A stretch of DNA of 64,000 nucleotides. Source: Clostridiales bacterium (lineage in GTDB: Bacteria; Bacillota; Clostridia; Christensenellales; Pumilibacteraceae). Position 1 is the stretch's first letter; every line of letters starts with the position of its first letter. This document shows positions 22,936 through 32,153 of the stretch, piece after piece. The notes below the pieces were generated by a model. It saw only the letters and a list, made by a program, of their open reading frames with translations, did not search any database and was not told the DNA's origin. The position numbers and the translations under genes were made by a program. The stretch spans positions 1 to 64,000 of the forward strand of contig JAFLVC010000005.1 of NCBI GenBank assembly GCA_022508505.1, read 5' to 3'.

Positions 22936-23389
22936 CGAAAACGCGCTCGAAATCCTCGAGAAACTGCGCGAGGAGCTCAACACTTCGCACGGACTGTTTT
23001 CCAAAAAGGTAGACGTCCCGCTTTGCTGCGATCTGTGCGACAAGCTCGTGCGCACACTTCCGAACTCCTTGGAGGAGGCGGAGTACGTAAAGCAGCGCCG
23101 CAAGGAAATACTCGCCAATGCCGACGTGGTCGCAAAGAACACCATTCGCGCCGCCGAGGAAAAGGCGGAAAAGCTTGTGAGCGAGTCCGAAGTCGTAAGG
23201 GCGGCGCAGGTGAGCGCCAAACAGATAATAGAAAACGCGTATGCGCAGTGCGACAACCTGATATTGCGCACAAAGGCGCACCTCGACGGTCTGTTCAAGG
23301 ACATGGAGCAGTTTTTGCTCTCTACGCTGTCAGTCGTTCGCACAAACAGAGAGGAATTGCGCGCCGCTCGCATAGATGACAACAACTAA
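22925..23389 (+). CDS. Conserved hypothetical coiled-coil protein
   Basis: ORF with SD (aaaggag), translationally coupled to coaD; heptad-rich. Confidence 0.65.
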   Translation: MKDSENALEILEKLREELNTSHGLFSKKVDVPLCCDLCDKLVRTLPNSLEEAEYVKQRRKEILANADVVAKNTIRAAEEKAEKLVSESEVVRAAQVSAKQIIENAYAQCDNLILRTKAHLDGLFKDMEQFLLSTLSVVRTNREELRAARIDDNN

Positions 23390-23400
23390 ACGGAGATAAA

Positions 23401-24435
23401 ATGTTTAACGTCGTAAGAAGAATCATGTCGGCTGAGGAAGTGCGGCAAGCCGAGCCGTTTCCCGCCGAGCTAAAATCGAAAAAGCAAGCCGCCGAAAAAC
23501 AGATTGCCGACATTCTCACCGGCAAGGACAAGCGCAAGCTGTTTATAATCGGTCCGTGCTCCGCCGATAATGAGGACGCGGTGATTGACTATTGCTGCCG
23601 TCTTGCACGCGTCGCGGAAAAGGTCAAGGACAGAATCTACGTCCTTGCGCGCGTGTACACCAACAAGCCGAGGACGCGCGGCGAGGGGTATAAGGGCATG
23701 TTCCATAGCCCCGATCCGCACAAAAACGCCACCGACATTCAGGCGGGCATTTTGGCGCTTCGGAAAATGCACATACACGTCGTAAAAGAGAGCGGACTCT
23801 TTGCCGCCGATGAAATGCTTTATCCCGACAACCTCGACTACATCGGCGACGTGCTCGGCTATATCGCGGTCGGCGCGCGCTCGTCCGAAAATCAAATGCA
23901 CAGGCTTGTCGCAAGCGGTATCGACGTTCCCGTCGGAGTTAAGAACCCCATGAACGGAAGTCTTACCGTTCTTCTAAATTCCATCTATGCGGCGCAGATT
24001 CCCAACGAGTTCAAGTACGGCGACATACAGGTTAAAACGCCGGGCAACCCTTTGGCGCATGCCGTTTTGCGCGGCGCGGTCGACGTTTACGGCAACAACA
24101 TCGCAAACTATCACTACGAGGACGTCATGCGGCTTGCCGATATGTACAACAAGCAGGGGCTCAAAAACCCGTCGGTCATCATCGACACCAACCACTCGAA
24201 CAGCGGAAAACGCCCCGAACAGCAGCCGCGAATAGTCAACGAAGTGCTCAACAACACGCACGAGTCTGCGGAGTTTAACAGCTTCGTAAAAGGATTTTTG
24301 ATAGAAAGCTATATCGAAGATGGCAATCAGAGCCCTTCGGACGGCGTTTACGGCAAGTCGATAACTGACGCCTGCCTCGGCTGGAGCAATACAGAAAAGC
24401 TTTTGCTTCGCGCCGCCGACAAGATTTCGATGTAA
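23401..24435 (+). CDS. 3-deoxy-7-phosphoheptulonate synthase, AroG type
   Basis: LFIIGPCSADN, VYTNKPRTRGEGYKG, DTNHSNSGKRPEQQ. Confidence 0.94.
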   Translation: MFNVVRRIMSAEEVRQAEPFPAELKSKKQAAEKQIADILTGKDKRKLFIIGPCSADNEDAVIDYCCRLARVAEKVKDRIYVLARVYTNKPRTRGEGYKGMFHSPDPHKNATDIQAGILALRKMHIHVVKESGLFAADEMLYPDNLDYIGDVLGYIAVGARSSENQMHRLVASGIDVPVGVKNPMNGSLTVLLNSIYAAQIPNEFKYGDIQVKTPGNPLAHAVLRGAVDVYGNNIANYHYEDVMRLADMYNKQGLKNPSVIIDTNHSNSGKRPEQQPRIVNEVLNNTHESAEFNSFVKGFLIESYIEDGNQSPSDGVYGKSITDACLGWSNTEKLLLRAADKISM

Positions 24436-24547
24436 TTTCGTCCGAAATTCGTCCGAAAATGTCGAATTAGGTAAGCTTTAATCGAAAAAGCGCGCTTGTG
24501 TGCCATAAGTTTTTCAATGTGCTATACTGCTTACGTTGGAGGCAATC

Positions 24548-24889
24548 ATGGCACTGAATCAATCTGGAGAACTGAAAAAACGCGCTTGGCTCGCCAAACA
24601 GCGGCTGAAAATGGGGTATTGGGAATCGACTAAGGGCGAAACGGGCGCTTTTGAGCCGCGAGCGCCGCGACTGATGCAGAATGTACCTGCGCCTGATGAC
24701 GGTCTGTACCGCAAGGTGTGCGCGATTCTCGATCGCGACGAGCTGACTATTAATCCAATAGGTCAGCTAATCGACGACGAGGTGTACGAGGGGCTCGACC
24801 CTGCCGCGAAACAGCGGTACATTCTCGAACTGTCGGATAAGTTTCGCGAGCTGAAAGAACGGTATTACCGCGAAAAAACAGGCGCGTAA
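24548..24889 (+). CDS. Hypothetical protein (113 aa)
   Basis: Intact ORF between own upstream -10-like TGcTATACT and pcrA; SD ggaggc. Confidence 0.6.
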   Translation: MALNQSGELKKRAWLAKQRLKMGYWESTKGETGAFEPRAPRLMQNVPAPDDGLYRKVCAILDRDELTINPIGQLIDDEVYEGLDPAAKQRYILELSDKFRELKERYYREKTGA

Positions 24890-24908
24890 AAAAGGGATTT
24901 ACAAACAG

Positions 24909-27137
24909 ATGTACGACATAGAAGAACTAAACGAAGTACAAAAGCTCGCGGTTTTGGACACCGAGGGCGCCGTGCTCGTCACCGCCGGCGCGGGCAGCGG
25001 CAAGACGCGGCTGCTTACGCACAGGATAGCGCACCTTATTAATGATTGCGGTGTAAAGCCGTACAACATTCTCGCGATAACCTTTACAAACAAGGCGGCA
25101 AACGAGATGCGTACGCGCTTAGAGGGAATGCTCGACGCCCAAGGGATTTGGATTTTCACATTCCACGCCGCGTGCGTGCGCATACTGAGAAGCTACATAG
25201 ACAAGATCGGATTCGGAAAGAACTTTACTATTTACGGCGAGGCAGAAACCAAGTCCGTCGTAAAGCGCATATGTAAATCTCGTGGATTAACCGACGACAT
25301 GAATAAACGCATTCTGTCGGCGATTTCCGACGCCAAAAACAAGGGGATAGCGCCTAGCGAGTATGCGGCGGTGTTTAAGTTTTCGCAGGACGCGGATGAT
25401 ATTGCCGCGGCGTATGCCGAATATCAAAAGGCACTGCGGGCGAACAATGCGCTCGACTACGACGACCTTTTGATACTTACCTTGAAGCTTTTACGGGAAA
25501 ATCAAGAGGCGCGCGAGTATTACCAAAATAAATTCCGCTTTATTCATATCGACGAGTTTCAAGACACTAACATAATTCAGTACGAGATAGTCAAGCTTCT
25601 TGCGCAAAAGCACGGAAACATCTTTGCGGTCGGCGACGAGGATCAGTGCATTTACACTTGGCGCGGCGCGTCGATTGCAAACATTTTCGATTTTCAGCGC
25701 GACTTTAAGTGCAAGGTGTACAAGCTTGAGCAAAACTACCGCTCGACTACCAACATTTTAAATGTTGCAAATAGGATAATCAAGGGCAATCAACAGCGGC
25801 TCGATAAAAAGCTTTGGACGAAAAATCCCGACGGCGAAAAGGTGGTGTGTTACGCAGTTGCGACCGAGGGCTTTGAGGCGGACTACGTCGTAAAGACGAT
25901 ATACGAGCTGACGCACGATCTCAATTACAACTATTCGGACATTGCGGTACTCATGCGACTCAACGCATTGACGCGCCCGTTTGAGGAGCGGTTTTTGCAG
26001 TACGGCATACCGCACAGGATTTACGGCGGCTTCAAGTTCTATGACAGAAAGGAAATTAAGGACGTTCTCGCATACGCTCGGCTCGCCGTAAACCCGCTCG
26101 ACGACGAGGCGGCGTACCGCATAATAAACTTTCCCAAGCGCCACATAGGCGAGGCGTCGATAGAAAAGCTTCGCGCCTATGCAGAAACAAACGGACTGAG
26201 TGTTTACGACGTCGTTACGAGCAAGATTTTGCCGTTCAACGACGCGCTCAATGCAAAGCTCGAGGGCTTCGGCGAGGATATTGCAAGCCTTCGCAGCCGC
26301 GTCGACGGAGATACTGTGGACTTTTTCAGACACCTGCTTAACAATATTCTAAACATCAACGATTTGTTCGCGGACGACGACGAGAACAGGCTCGAAAACT
26401 TGAACGAGCTTATAAATTCCGTTCGTGAGTTTGCGAAAAATAACCCGGGCGGCACCGTCGAGGACTATTTGCAGACGGTTTCGCTGTACAGCGACACCGA
26501 CGACATGTCGGAGGATAACAACGCCGTGACGGTAGCAACCGTCCACAGCGCCAAGGGTTTGGAATTTCCCGTCGTGTTTGTAGTTGCGCTCGAGGACGGT
26601 GTTTTTCCGTCCATTCGTATGAATGAAACCAATTCCGACCACATGGAAGAGGAACGCCGCCTTATGTACGTCGCGGCGACGCGCGCAAAAAAGCGGCTGT
26701 ATTTGACGTACTCAAAGTCGAGATATCTCTACGGCGAAACAAAGTACAACATTCCGTCGCGGTTTTTAAAAGAGGCAGGGCTTGTTGAGGTCAAGACCGA
26801 CTACCGCGACGTCTACACCTCGTCGCCGTCGTACGGAGCGAGCTCGACGAGGAGGACTTTCGACGGCTTTGCCAAGCCGACATATACGTCCGACGGCGGA
26901 AGGTTTAGCGGCGCGTACAAGAGCGACTACGGCAAGACCGCAGAGCAAAAGCAAAGCGCGGGCGGCGACAAGGGCGTGTATATAGGCGCTACAGTCATGC
27001 ACAGACGGCTCGGCAAGGGCAAGGTTATCGGTCTCGAAAAATTGGGCGATAATGTTTACGCCAAAATAGATTTCGAAACGGGCGGAGTCATGCAGCTTGC
27101 CGTTGGTTTTGCTCCGATCACTGTCGTAGAGGAATAG
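24909..27137 (+). CDS. pcrA: ATP-dependent DNA helicase PcrA/UvrD
   Basis: TAGAGSGKTRLLTHRIAHL, DEFQDTN, VGDEDQCIYTWRGA, superfamily 1 motifs. Confidence 0.96.
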   Translation: MYDIEELNEVQKLAVLDTEGAVLVTAGAGSGKTRLLTHRIAHLINDCGVKPYNILAITFTNKAANEMRTRLEGMLDAQGIWIFTFHAACVRILRSYIDKIGFGKNFTIYGEAETKSVVKRICKSRGLTDDMNKRILSAISDAKNKGIAPSEYAAVFKFSQDADDIAAAYAEYQKALRANNALDYDDLLILTLKLLRENQEAREYYQNKFRFIHIDEFQDTNIIQYEIVKLLAQKHGNIFAVGDEDQCIYTWRGASIANIFDFQRDFKCKVYKLEQNYRSTTNILNVANRIIKGNQQRLDKKLWTKNPDGEKVVCYAVATEGFEADYVVKTIYELTHDLNYNYSDIAVLMRLNALTRPFEERFLQYGIPHRIYGGFKFYDRKEIKDVLAYARLAVNPLDDEAAYRIINFPKRHIGEASIEKLRAYAETNGLSVYDVVTSKILPFNDALNAKLEGFGEDIASLRSRVDGDTVDFFRHLLNNILNINDLFADDDENRLENLNELINSVREFAKNNPGGTVEDYLQTVSLYSDTDDMSEDNNAVTVATVHSAKGLEFPVVFVVALEDGVFPSIRMNETNSDHMEEERRLMYVAATRAKKRLYLTYSKSRYLYGETKYNIPSRFLKEAGLVEVKTDYRDVYTSSPSYGASSTRRTFDGFAKPTYTSDGGRFSGAYKSDYGKTAEQKQSAGGDKGVYIGATVMHRRLGKGKVIGLEKLGDNVYAKIDFETGGVMQLAVGFAPITVVEE

Positions 27138-27147
27138 GAGGCAGAGT

Positions 27148-29085
27148 ATGAACGATATCGAAAAAATGCGAGAGCTTGTCGACAAGCTCAACGACCTCGC
27201 GTACAGATATTACGTGCTCGACGAGCCCATTGTCTCCGACAAGGAATACGACGCATTATACGACGAGCTCGTCGCTTTGGAAAAGACTATGGGCGTAGTT
27301 CTTTCCGATTCGCCCACGAAACGGGTGGGCGGCGAGCCGCTTAAAGAGTTCGAAAGCCACACGCACATTCGGCGTCTTTACAGTCTCGAAAAGTGCAACA
27401 GCTTCGACGAGCTTCGCGCTTGGTTTGATAAATTGAAATCGTCGCTCGGAGCGGCGCCTCTATGCACACTTGAATACAAGCTCGACGGGCTGACGCTGTG
27501 CTTGACGTACCGCGACGGCAAGCTTGAATGCGGCGCGACGCGCGGAAACGGCGAAACGGGCGAAAACGTCACCGAGCAGGTAAAGACAATTCGCTCGGTA
27601 CCGCTATCCATACAGTACGCCGGAGTGGTCGAAGTTCAGGGCGAGGGCATAATGCGGTACAGCGCGCTCAAAAAGTACAACGAGACGGCGGCCGTGCCGC
27701 TTAAAAATCCGAGAAACGGCGTTGCGGGCGCAATACGCAACCTCGACGTAAAGGAAACGGCAAAGCGCAACCTCGATGTCATTTTCTACAACGTCAACTA
27801 CATGGACGGCGACCGTACCATGTCTCAGCACGAGCAGATCGAGTTTTTAAAATCGAACAGGTTCAAGACAGATATTTGCTTCAAGTCGGACGATATCGAA
27901 AAAATAATAGAGCGAATTGAGGCTGTCGATAGAGGCGCGCTCGACTTTGCAATCGACGGAATGGTGGTCAAAGTAGATGACCCTTCCGTCCGCGAAAAAT
28001 TAGGCTACACCGACAAATTCCCCAAGTGGGCTATTGCGTATAAGTTTGAAGCGGAGGAGACTACCACCGTACTCGAGGACGTTATTTGGCAGGTCGGGCG
28101 AACCGGCAAGCTCACGCCGCTCGCAATTTTGGAGCCCGTTGAGCTGTGCGGCGCGACGGTTCGGCGCGCTACGCTCAACAACTACGGTGACATCTGCCGA
28201 AAAGAGGTCACGATCGGCTCGCGCGTGTTCATCAGAAGAAGCAACGACGTCATTCCCGAGATTCTCGGAGTGGCGCAAAAGAGCGACGCGGCGCGGCAAA
28301 TAGAAAAGCCGACGGTCTGTCCGGGCTGCGGAAGCGAGCTCATTGAGGACGGAGCTAACCTGTTCTGCCCGAATTTTTACGGCTGCCGTCCGCAGATTGT
28401 CGCGCGTCTTGTGCAGTTTTGCGCCAAAGAGTGCATGGACATCGAGGGCATAAGTATAAAGACTGCCGAACAGCTTTACGACGTGCTCGGCGTTCGCTCG
28501 GCGGCGGAGCTTTTCGACCTAACCGAAGAACAGCTTAAAAAGCTCGACGGTTTTAAGGACAAAAAGATAAGCAATTTTATTGCCGCCGTAAAAAAATCCA
28601 AGTCGTGCGACCTTCCGCACTTTATAAATGCGCTTTGCATAGACAACGTCGGAAGAAAGACGGCAAAAGACCTTGCCGAGCATTTCGGCTCTATTGACGC
28701 GCTTCGAGCGGCGAGCGCAGAAGAGCTTGTCGGCATTCCCGACATAGGCGAGATTGTCGCTCATTCCATAGTCGACTACTTCGCGCGCCACGGCGAGGTT
28801 GTAGACAGATATAAAGAGCTCGGCATAGATCCCAAATTCGAAAAGAAATCGGACGGCAAGCTGAACGGACTGAAGTTCGTTCTGACGGGAACGCTTCCCA
28901 CATTGAAGCGCGACGAGGCGCGCGCCATGATAGAAGCTGCGGGCGGCGTTGTTCAAGGCTCCGTTTCAAAGCTGACCGACGTTGTTGTTGCGGGCGAGGC
29001 TGCGGGCTCAAAGCTCGACAAGGCGACGGCGCTCGGTATCAAAATTATAGACGAAACCGAGCTCATGAGCATGCTAAAAGCTTGA
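27148..29085 (+). CDS. ligA: NAD+-dependent DNA ligase
   Basis: LEYKLDGLTL, Cys4 zinc finger, HhH, BRCT. Confidence 0.97.
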   Translation: MNDIEKMRELVDKLNDLAYRYYVLDEPIVSDKEYDALYDELVALEKTMGVVLSDSPTKRVGGEPLKEFESHTHIRRLYSLEKCNSFDELRAWFDKLKSSLGAAPLCTLEYKLDGLTLCLTYRDGKLECGATRGNGETGENVTEQVKTIRSVPLSIQYAGVVEVQGEGIMRYSALKKYNETAAVPLKNPRNGVAGAIRNLDVKETAKRNLDVIFYNVNYMDGDRTMSQHEQIEFLKSNRFKTDICFKSDDIEKIIERIEAVDRGALDFAIDGMVVKVDDPSVREKLGYTDKFPKWAIAYKFEAEETTTVLEDVIWQVGRTGKLTPLAILEPVELCGATVRRATLNNYGDICRKEVTIGSRVFIRRSNDVIPEILGVAQKSDAARQIEKPTVCPGCGSELIEDGANLFCPNFYGCRPQIVARLVQFCAKECMDIEGISIKTAEQLYDVLGVRSAAELFDLTEEQLKKLDGFKDKKISNFIAAVKKSKSCDLPHFINALCIDNVGRKTAKDLAEHFGSIDALRAASAEELVGIPDIGEIVAHSIVDYFARHGEVVDRYKELGIDPKFEKKSDGKLNGLKFVLTGTLPTLKRDEARAMIEAAGGVVQGSVSKLTDVVVAGEAAGSKLDKATALGIKIIDETELMSMLKA

Positions 29086-29110
29086 TATTGTTCTTTCGAT
29101 GTGATATAAT
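29082..29110 (+). promoter_or_regulatory. Promoter at ligA 3' end, reading into the structured element
   Basis: TTGATA-N17-TATAAT, extended -10 TGaTATAAT. Confidence 0.75.
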
Positions 29111-29113
29111 ATA

Positions 29114-29175
29114 CGCAGTCTCGATTGCTGTCGCAATCTTGGCGCAAATGCGCCTCGCGCATCCGCGCGACTGCG
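29114..29175. other. Four-way-junction (cloverleaf-like) inverted-repeat element; possible structured RNA
   Basis: Closing stem CGCAGTC/GACTGCG (7 bp) enclosing GATTGC-tgtc-GCAATC, GGCGCA-aa-TGCGCC and CGCG-catc-CGCG. Confidence 0.6.
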
Positions 29176-29253
29176 GTATTGAATCACAACGCAAAAATGC
29201 TATTGCAAGCAAGCATATTTTGCTTGTGATATAATTATTATGTCGAGGTGTTT

Positions 29254-30132
29254 ATGAAGAGTATGACCGGATACGGAAAGGGCGTCGCTACCCGCGATAA
29301 GCGAACCGTAACCGTAGAATTAAAGTCGGTGAACAACAGGTTTACCGAAATCGGGTGCAAGCTACCCAAGTCGTTGATGTATCTCGACGACGTGGTGACT
29401 AAGTGTATCAAGGCTCGCGTTTCGCGCGGAAGCGTGGACGTCTATTTGACGTACGAAAACCTTTCCGATTCATCTAAAAAGGTAAATATCGACAGCGCAC
29501 TCGCGGCGGAGTACGTGGCCGCAGCAAAGCGCATTCGCGCCGAGTATTGCTTGGCAGACGATTTTGCCGTCACTGCGCTACTTAGAACCCCCGAGGTCGT
29601 AACGGTTACAGTGCCTGACGACGATCGCGACACCGTCGCTGAGCTTGCCAAAGAAGCGACGGATACAGCGCTAGACAATCTCGAAAGAATGCGGCTTGCC
29701 GAGGGCAAGAGTATTTACGACGATCTCTATAAGCTCGTGGGCAATCTCGACGCGTACTTAAAGCTCGCCATATCTCGCGCACCGTTGGTTGTCTCGGAGT
29801 TCAAGAAAAACGTCACGGCACGGGTAAAAGAGCTGTTGGACGGCCACGAGGTCGACGAAGCAAAGCTTCTCAACGAAGTTGCGTTCTTTGCCGATAAGGC
29901 CGACATAAACGAGGAAATTTCAAGGCTCTCTTCGCACATCGCGCAGTTTAGAGCTATTTGCGACGACGGCAGCTCGCCGCAGGGCAGAAGGCTCGATTTT
30001 CTCTCGCAGGAGATGGTGCGGGAGGTGAACACAATGGGCAGTAAGTCAAACGACTTGACGCTCACGGGTTACGTAGTCGCAATGAAAAACGAGGTCGAGA
30101 AAATCAAGGAGCAGATAAGGAACGTCGAATAA
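29254..30132 (+). CDS. YicC family protein (endoribonuclease YicC-like)
   Basis: MKSMTGYGKGVA...LKSVNNRF, C-terminal EMVREVNTMGSKSND. Confidence 0.93.
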   Translation: MKSMTGYGKGVATRDKRTVTVELKSVNNRFTEIGCKLPKSLMYLDDVVTKCIKARVSRGSVDVYLTYENLSDSSKKVNIDSALAAEYVAAAKRIRAEYCLADDFAVTALLRTPEVVTVTVPDDDRDTVAELAKEATDTALDNLERMRLAEGKSIYDDLYKLVGNLDAYLKLAISRAPLVVSEFKKNVTARVKELLDGHEVDEAKLLNEVAFFADKADINEEISRLSSHIAQFRAICDDGSSPQGRRLDFLSQEMVREVNTMGSKSNDLTLTGYVVAMKNEVEKIKEQIRNVE

Positions 30133-30731
30133 TGGATAAAGGATTGTTGGTCGTAATATCCGGCCCGTCCGGCGCGGGCAAGGGAACAATTTACAGCAGA
30201 GTTATAGAGCGTACCGGCATGCAGCGTTCGGTGTCCGTTACGACGCGCGCTCCGCGCCCCGGCGAGGTCGACGGTATCGATTATTTCTTTAAGACCGAAG
30301 AACAGTATCAGCAGATGATAGCCGCCGACGAGTTTTTGGAGACGGCCGCGGTTTACAACAATTTTTACGGCACGCCCAAGGCGCCTGTTTTCGACAATAT
30401 CGACAACGGCAGAGACGTGCTGTTCGAGGTGGACGTCCACGGTGCGCGCTCGATAAAGCGCAAGTACCCCGAGGCGATCGCAATATTCGTCATGACGCCC
30501 AGCTTTGAAGAGCTCGAAAGGCGGCTCAGGGGGCGTGGCACGGAAACAGAAAACAGCATAGCGACACGGCTCGGCTCTGCAAAGAACGAGCTCGGCAAAT
30601 ACGAGCTTTTCGACTACATCGTTTTCAACGACAACATCGACGACGCGACAGAACGCGTACTCGAAATAATCAACGCGGAGCGTTGCCGCGTAAAAAACAA
30701 CATCAACGCTATTACATCACTATTGAAATAG
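30132..30731 (+). CDS. gmk: Guanylate kinase
   Basis: VISGPSGAGKGTI, SVTTRAPRPGEVDGIDYFF. Confidence 0.96.
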   Translation: MDKGLLVVISGPSGAGKGTIYSRVIERTGMQRSVSVTTRAPRPGEVDGIDYFFKTEEQYQQMIAADEFLETAAVYNNFYGTPKAPVFDNIDNGRDVLFEVDVHGARSIKRKYPEAIAIFVMTPSFEELERRLRGRGTETENSIATRLGSAKNELGKYELFDYIVFNDNIDDATERVLEIINAERCRVKNNINAITSLLK

Positions 30732-30770
30732 TGTAACCCAAGAATTAAAAACTTTTGAAGAGGTATAATT

Positions 30771-30968
30771 ATGTTAATCGATCCGCCCATTGACAAGCTT
30801 GTGGAAAAAGTCGGAAACAAGTACGCGCTCGTAGGTCTTCTTTCCAAGCGCTCGAGAACGCTCATGGAAAAGCGCGCCGACTATCTCGAACAGGAAAACG
30901 TAAATCCCGTTTCGTTTGCCGCTCACGAAGTAATCGACGGCAAGATAGAACTCGTAGAAGAGGGTTAA
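30771..30968 (+). CDS. rpoZ: RNA polymerase omega subunit
   Basis: KYALVGLLSKRSR; position between gmk and coaBC. Confidence 0.88.
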   Translation: MLIDPPIDKLVEKVGNKYALVGLLSKRSRTLMEKRADYLEQENVNPVSFAAHEVIDGKIELVEEG

Positions 30969-30971
30969 CAT

Positions 30972-32153
30972 TTGAAAAAATTCGAGGGCAAAACCGTCCT
31001 TGTAGGCGTGTGCGGCGGTATTGCCGCTTATAAGACGTGCTCTCTCGTTTCAAAACTCGTGCAAAGCGGTGCGGTCGTACACGTCATGATGACCGAAAAC
31101 GCGACTAAATTCGTCGCTCCGCTCACGTTTGAAACGCTGTCGCACAACCGAGTAACGGTCGATACATTCGACCGCGATTTCACTTGGGAAGTGGAGCACG
31201 TCGCGCTGTCTAAAAAGGCGGACGTCCTCATTATAGCTCCTGCCACCGCAAACGTCATTGCAAAGCTTGCAGTCGGCATTGCCGACGACTTTTTGACGAC
31301 TACGGCGCTTGCCTGCAAGTGCCCGACCATTGTGGCGCCCGCCATGAACTGCGAAATGCTTTCCGCGCCGCCGACCGTTCAAAATCTCAAAACTTTGGAA
31401 GACCGCGGCGTGAAAATCGTGTACGGCGGCGAGGGGTATCTCGCTTGCGGTGATACCGGTCGCGGAAGAATGGCGGAGCCCGAAGCGCTGTACGAAGCTA
31501 TATCGGAGCTGTTTTGCAAGCATGATTATCTCGGAAAGACCGTGCTCGTGACTTCGGGTGCGACGCGCACCTCGCTCGATCCCGTGAGGGTTTTGACCAA
31601 CCGTTCGAGCGGAAAAATGGGGTATTCGATTGCGGTTGCCGCTTTTGCTCGCGGCGCAAAGGTAATTTATATAAGAGGGTTGACAGACGGCACTGCCATT
31701 CCGAGCGAATGGAAAACAGTCGACGTAACCACTACTTCGGAGCTGTTTTCGGCGGTCCAAGACAATATCGGCTTTGCGGACGTTCTCGTCATGGCCGCCG
31801 CGCCGTGCGATTACGATGTCGATTGCGCGCCGCAAAAACTAAAGGCGCAAAAACTGATTGTCGAGCTCAAAAAGGCTCCCGACTGCGCCAAGTGGGCGGG
31901 CGAGCATAAAGGCGACAAAAAACTTGTAGTGTTCGCAGCAGAAACCGAGGATTGCGAAAAGAACGCAAAAGAAAAGCTCGAAAAGAAGAACGCCGACCTC
32001 GTCGTTTTAAACGACGTCACAAAAAAGGGCGCGGGCTTCGACGTCGACACCAACATAGCAACGTTAATCACCAAGGACAGTCAAGAGTCGCTTCCTTTGA
32101 TGAGCAAGCGCCTTCTTGCGGACAAGATTCTCGATAAAATCGGCTCGCTATGA
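30972..32153 (+). CDS. coaBC: Bifunctional phosphopantothenoylcysteine decarboxylase/synthetase
   Basis: GVCGGIAAYKTCSLV, APATANVIAKLA, PAMNCEM, synthase domain. Confidence 0.95.
   Translation: MKKFEGKTVLVGVCGGIAAYKTCSLVSKLVQSGAVVHVMMTENATKFVAPLTFETLSHNRVTVDTFDRDFTWEVEHVALSKKADVLIIAPATANVIAKLAVGIADDFLTTTALACKCPTIVAPAMNCEMLSAPPTVQNLKTLEDRGVKIVYGGEGYLACGDTGRGRMAEPEALYEAISELFCKHDYLGKTVLVTSGATRTSLDPVRVLTNRSSGKMGYSIAVAAFARGAKVIYIRGLTDGTAIPSEWKTVDVTTTSELFSAVQDNIGFADVLVMAAAPCDYDVDCAPQKLKAQKLIVELKKAPDCAKWAGEHKGDKKLVVFAAETEDCEKNAKEKLEKKNADLVVLNDVTKKGAGFDVDTNIATLITKDSQESLPLMSKRLLADKILDKIGSL

Noticed and set aside
24436-24475. Direct repeats TTTCGTCCGAAATTCGTCCGAAAA after DAHP synthase
   Set aside because: Only two short copies; not an array and no U-run
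29114-29175. Cloverleaf read as a tRNA
   Set aside because: No T-loop GTTCRANNC, no anticodon loop of 7, no CCA; loops are 2-4 nt
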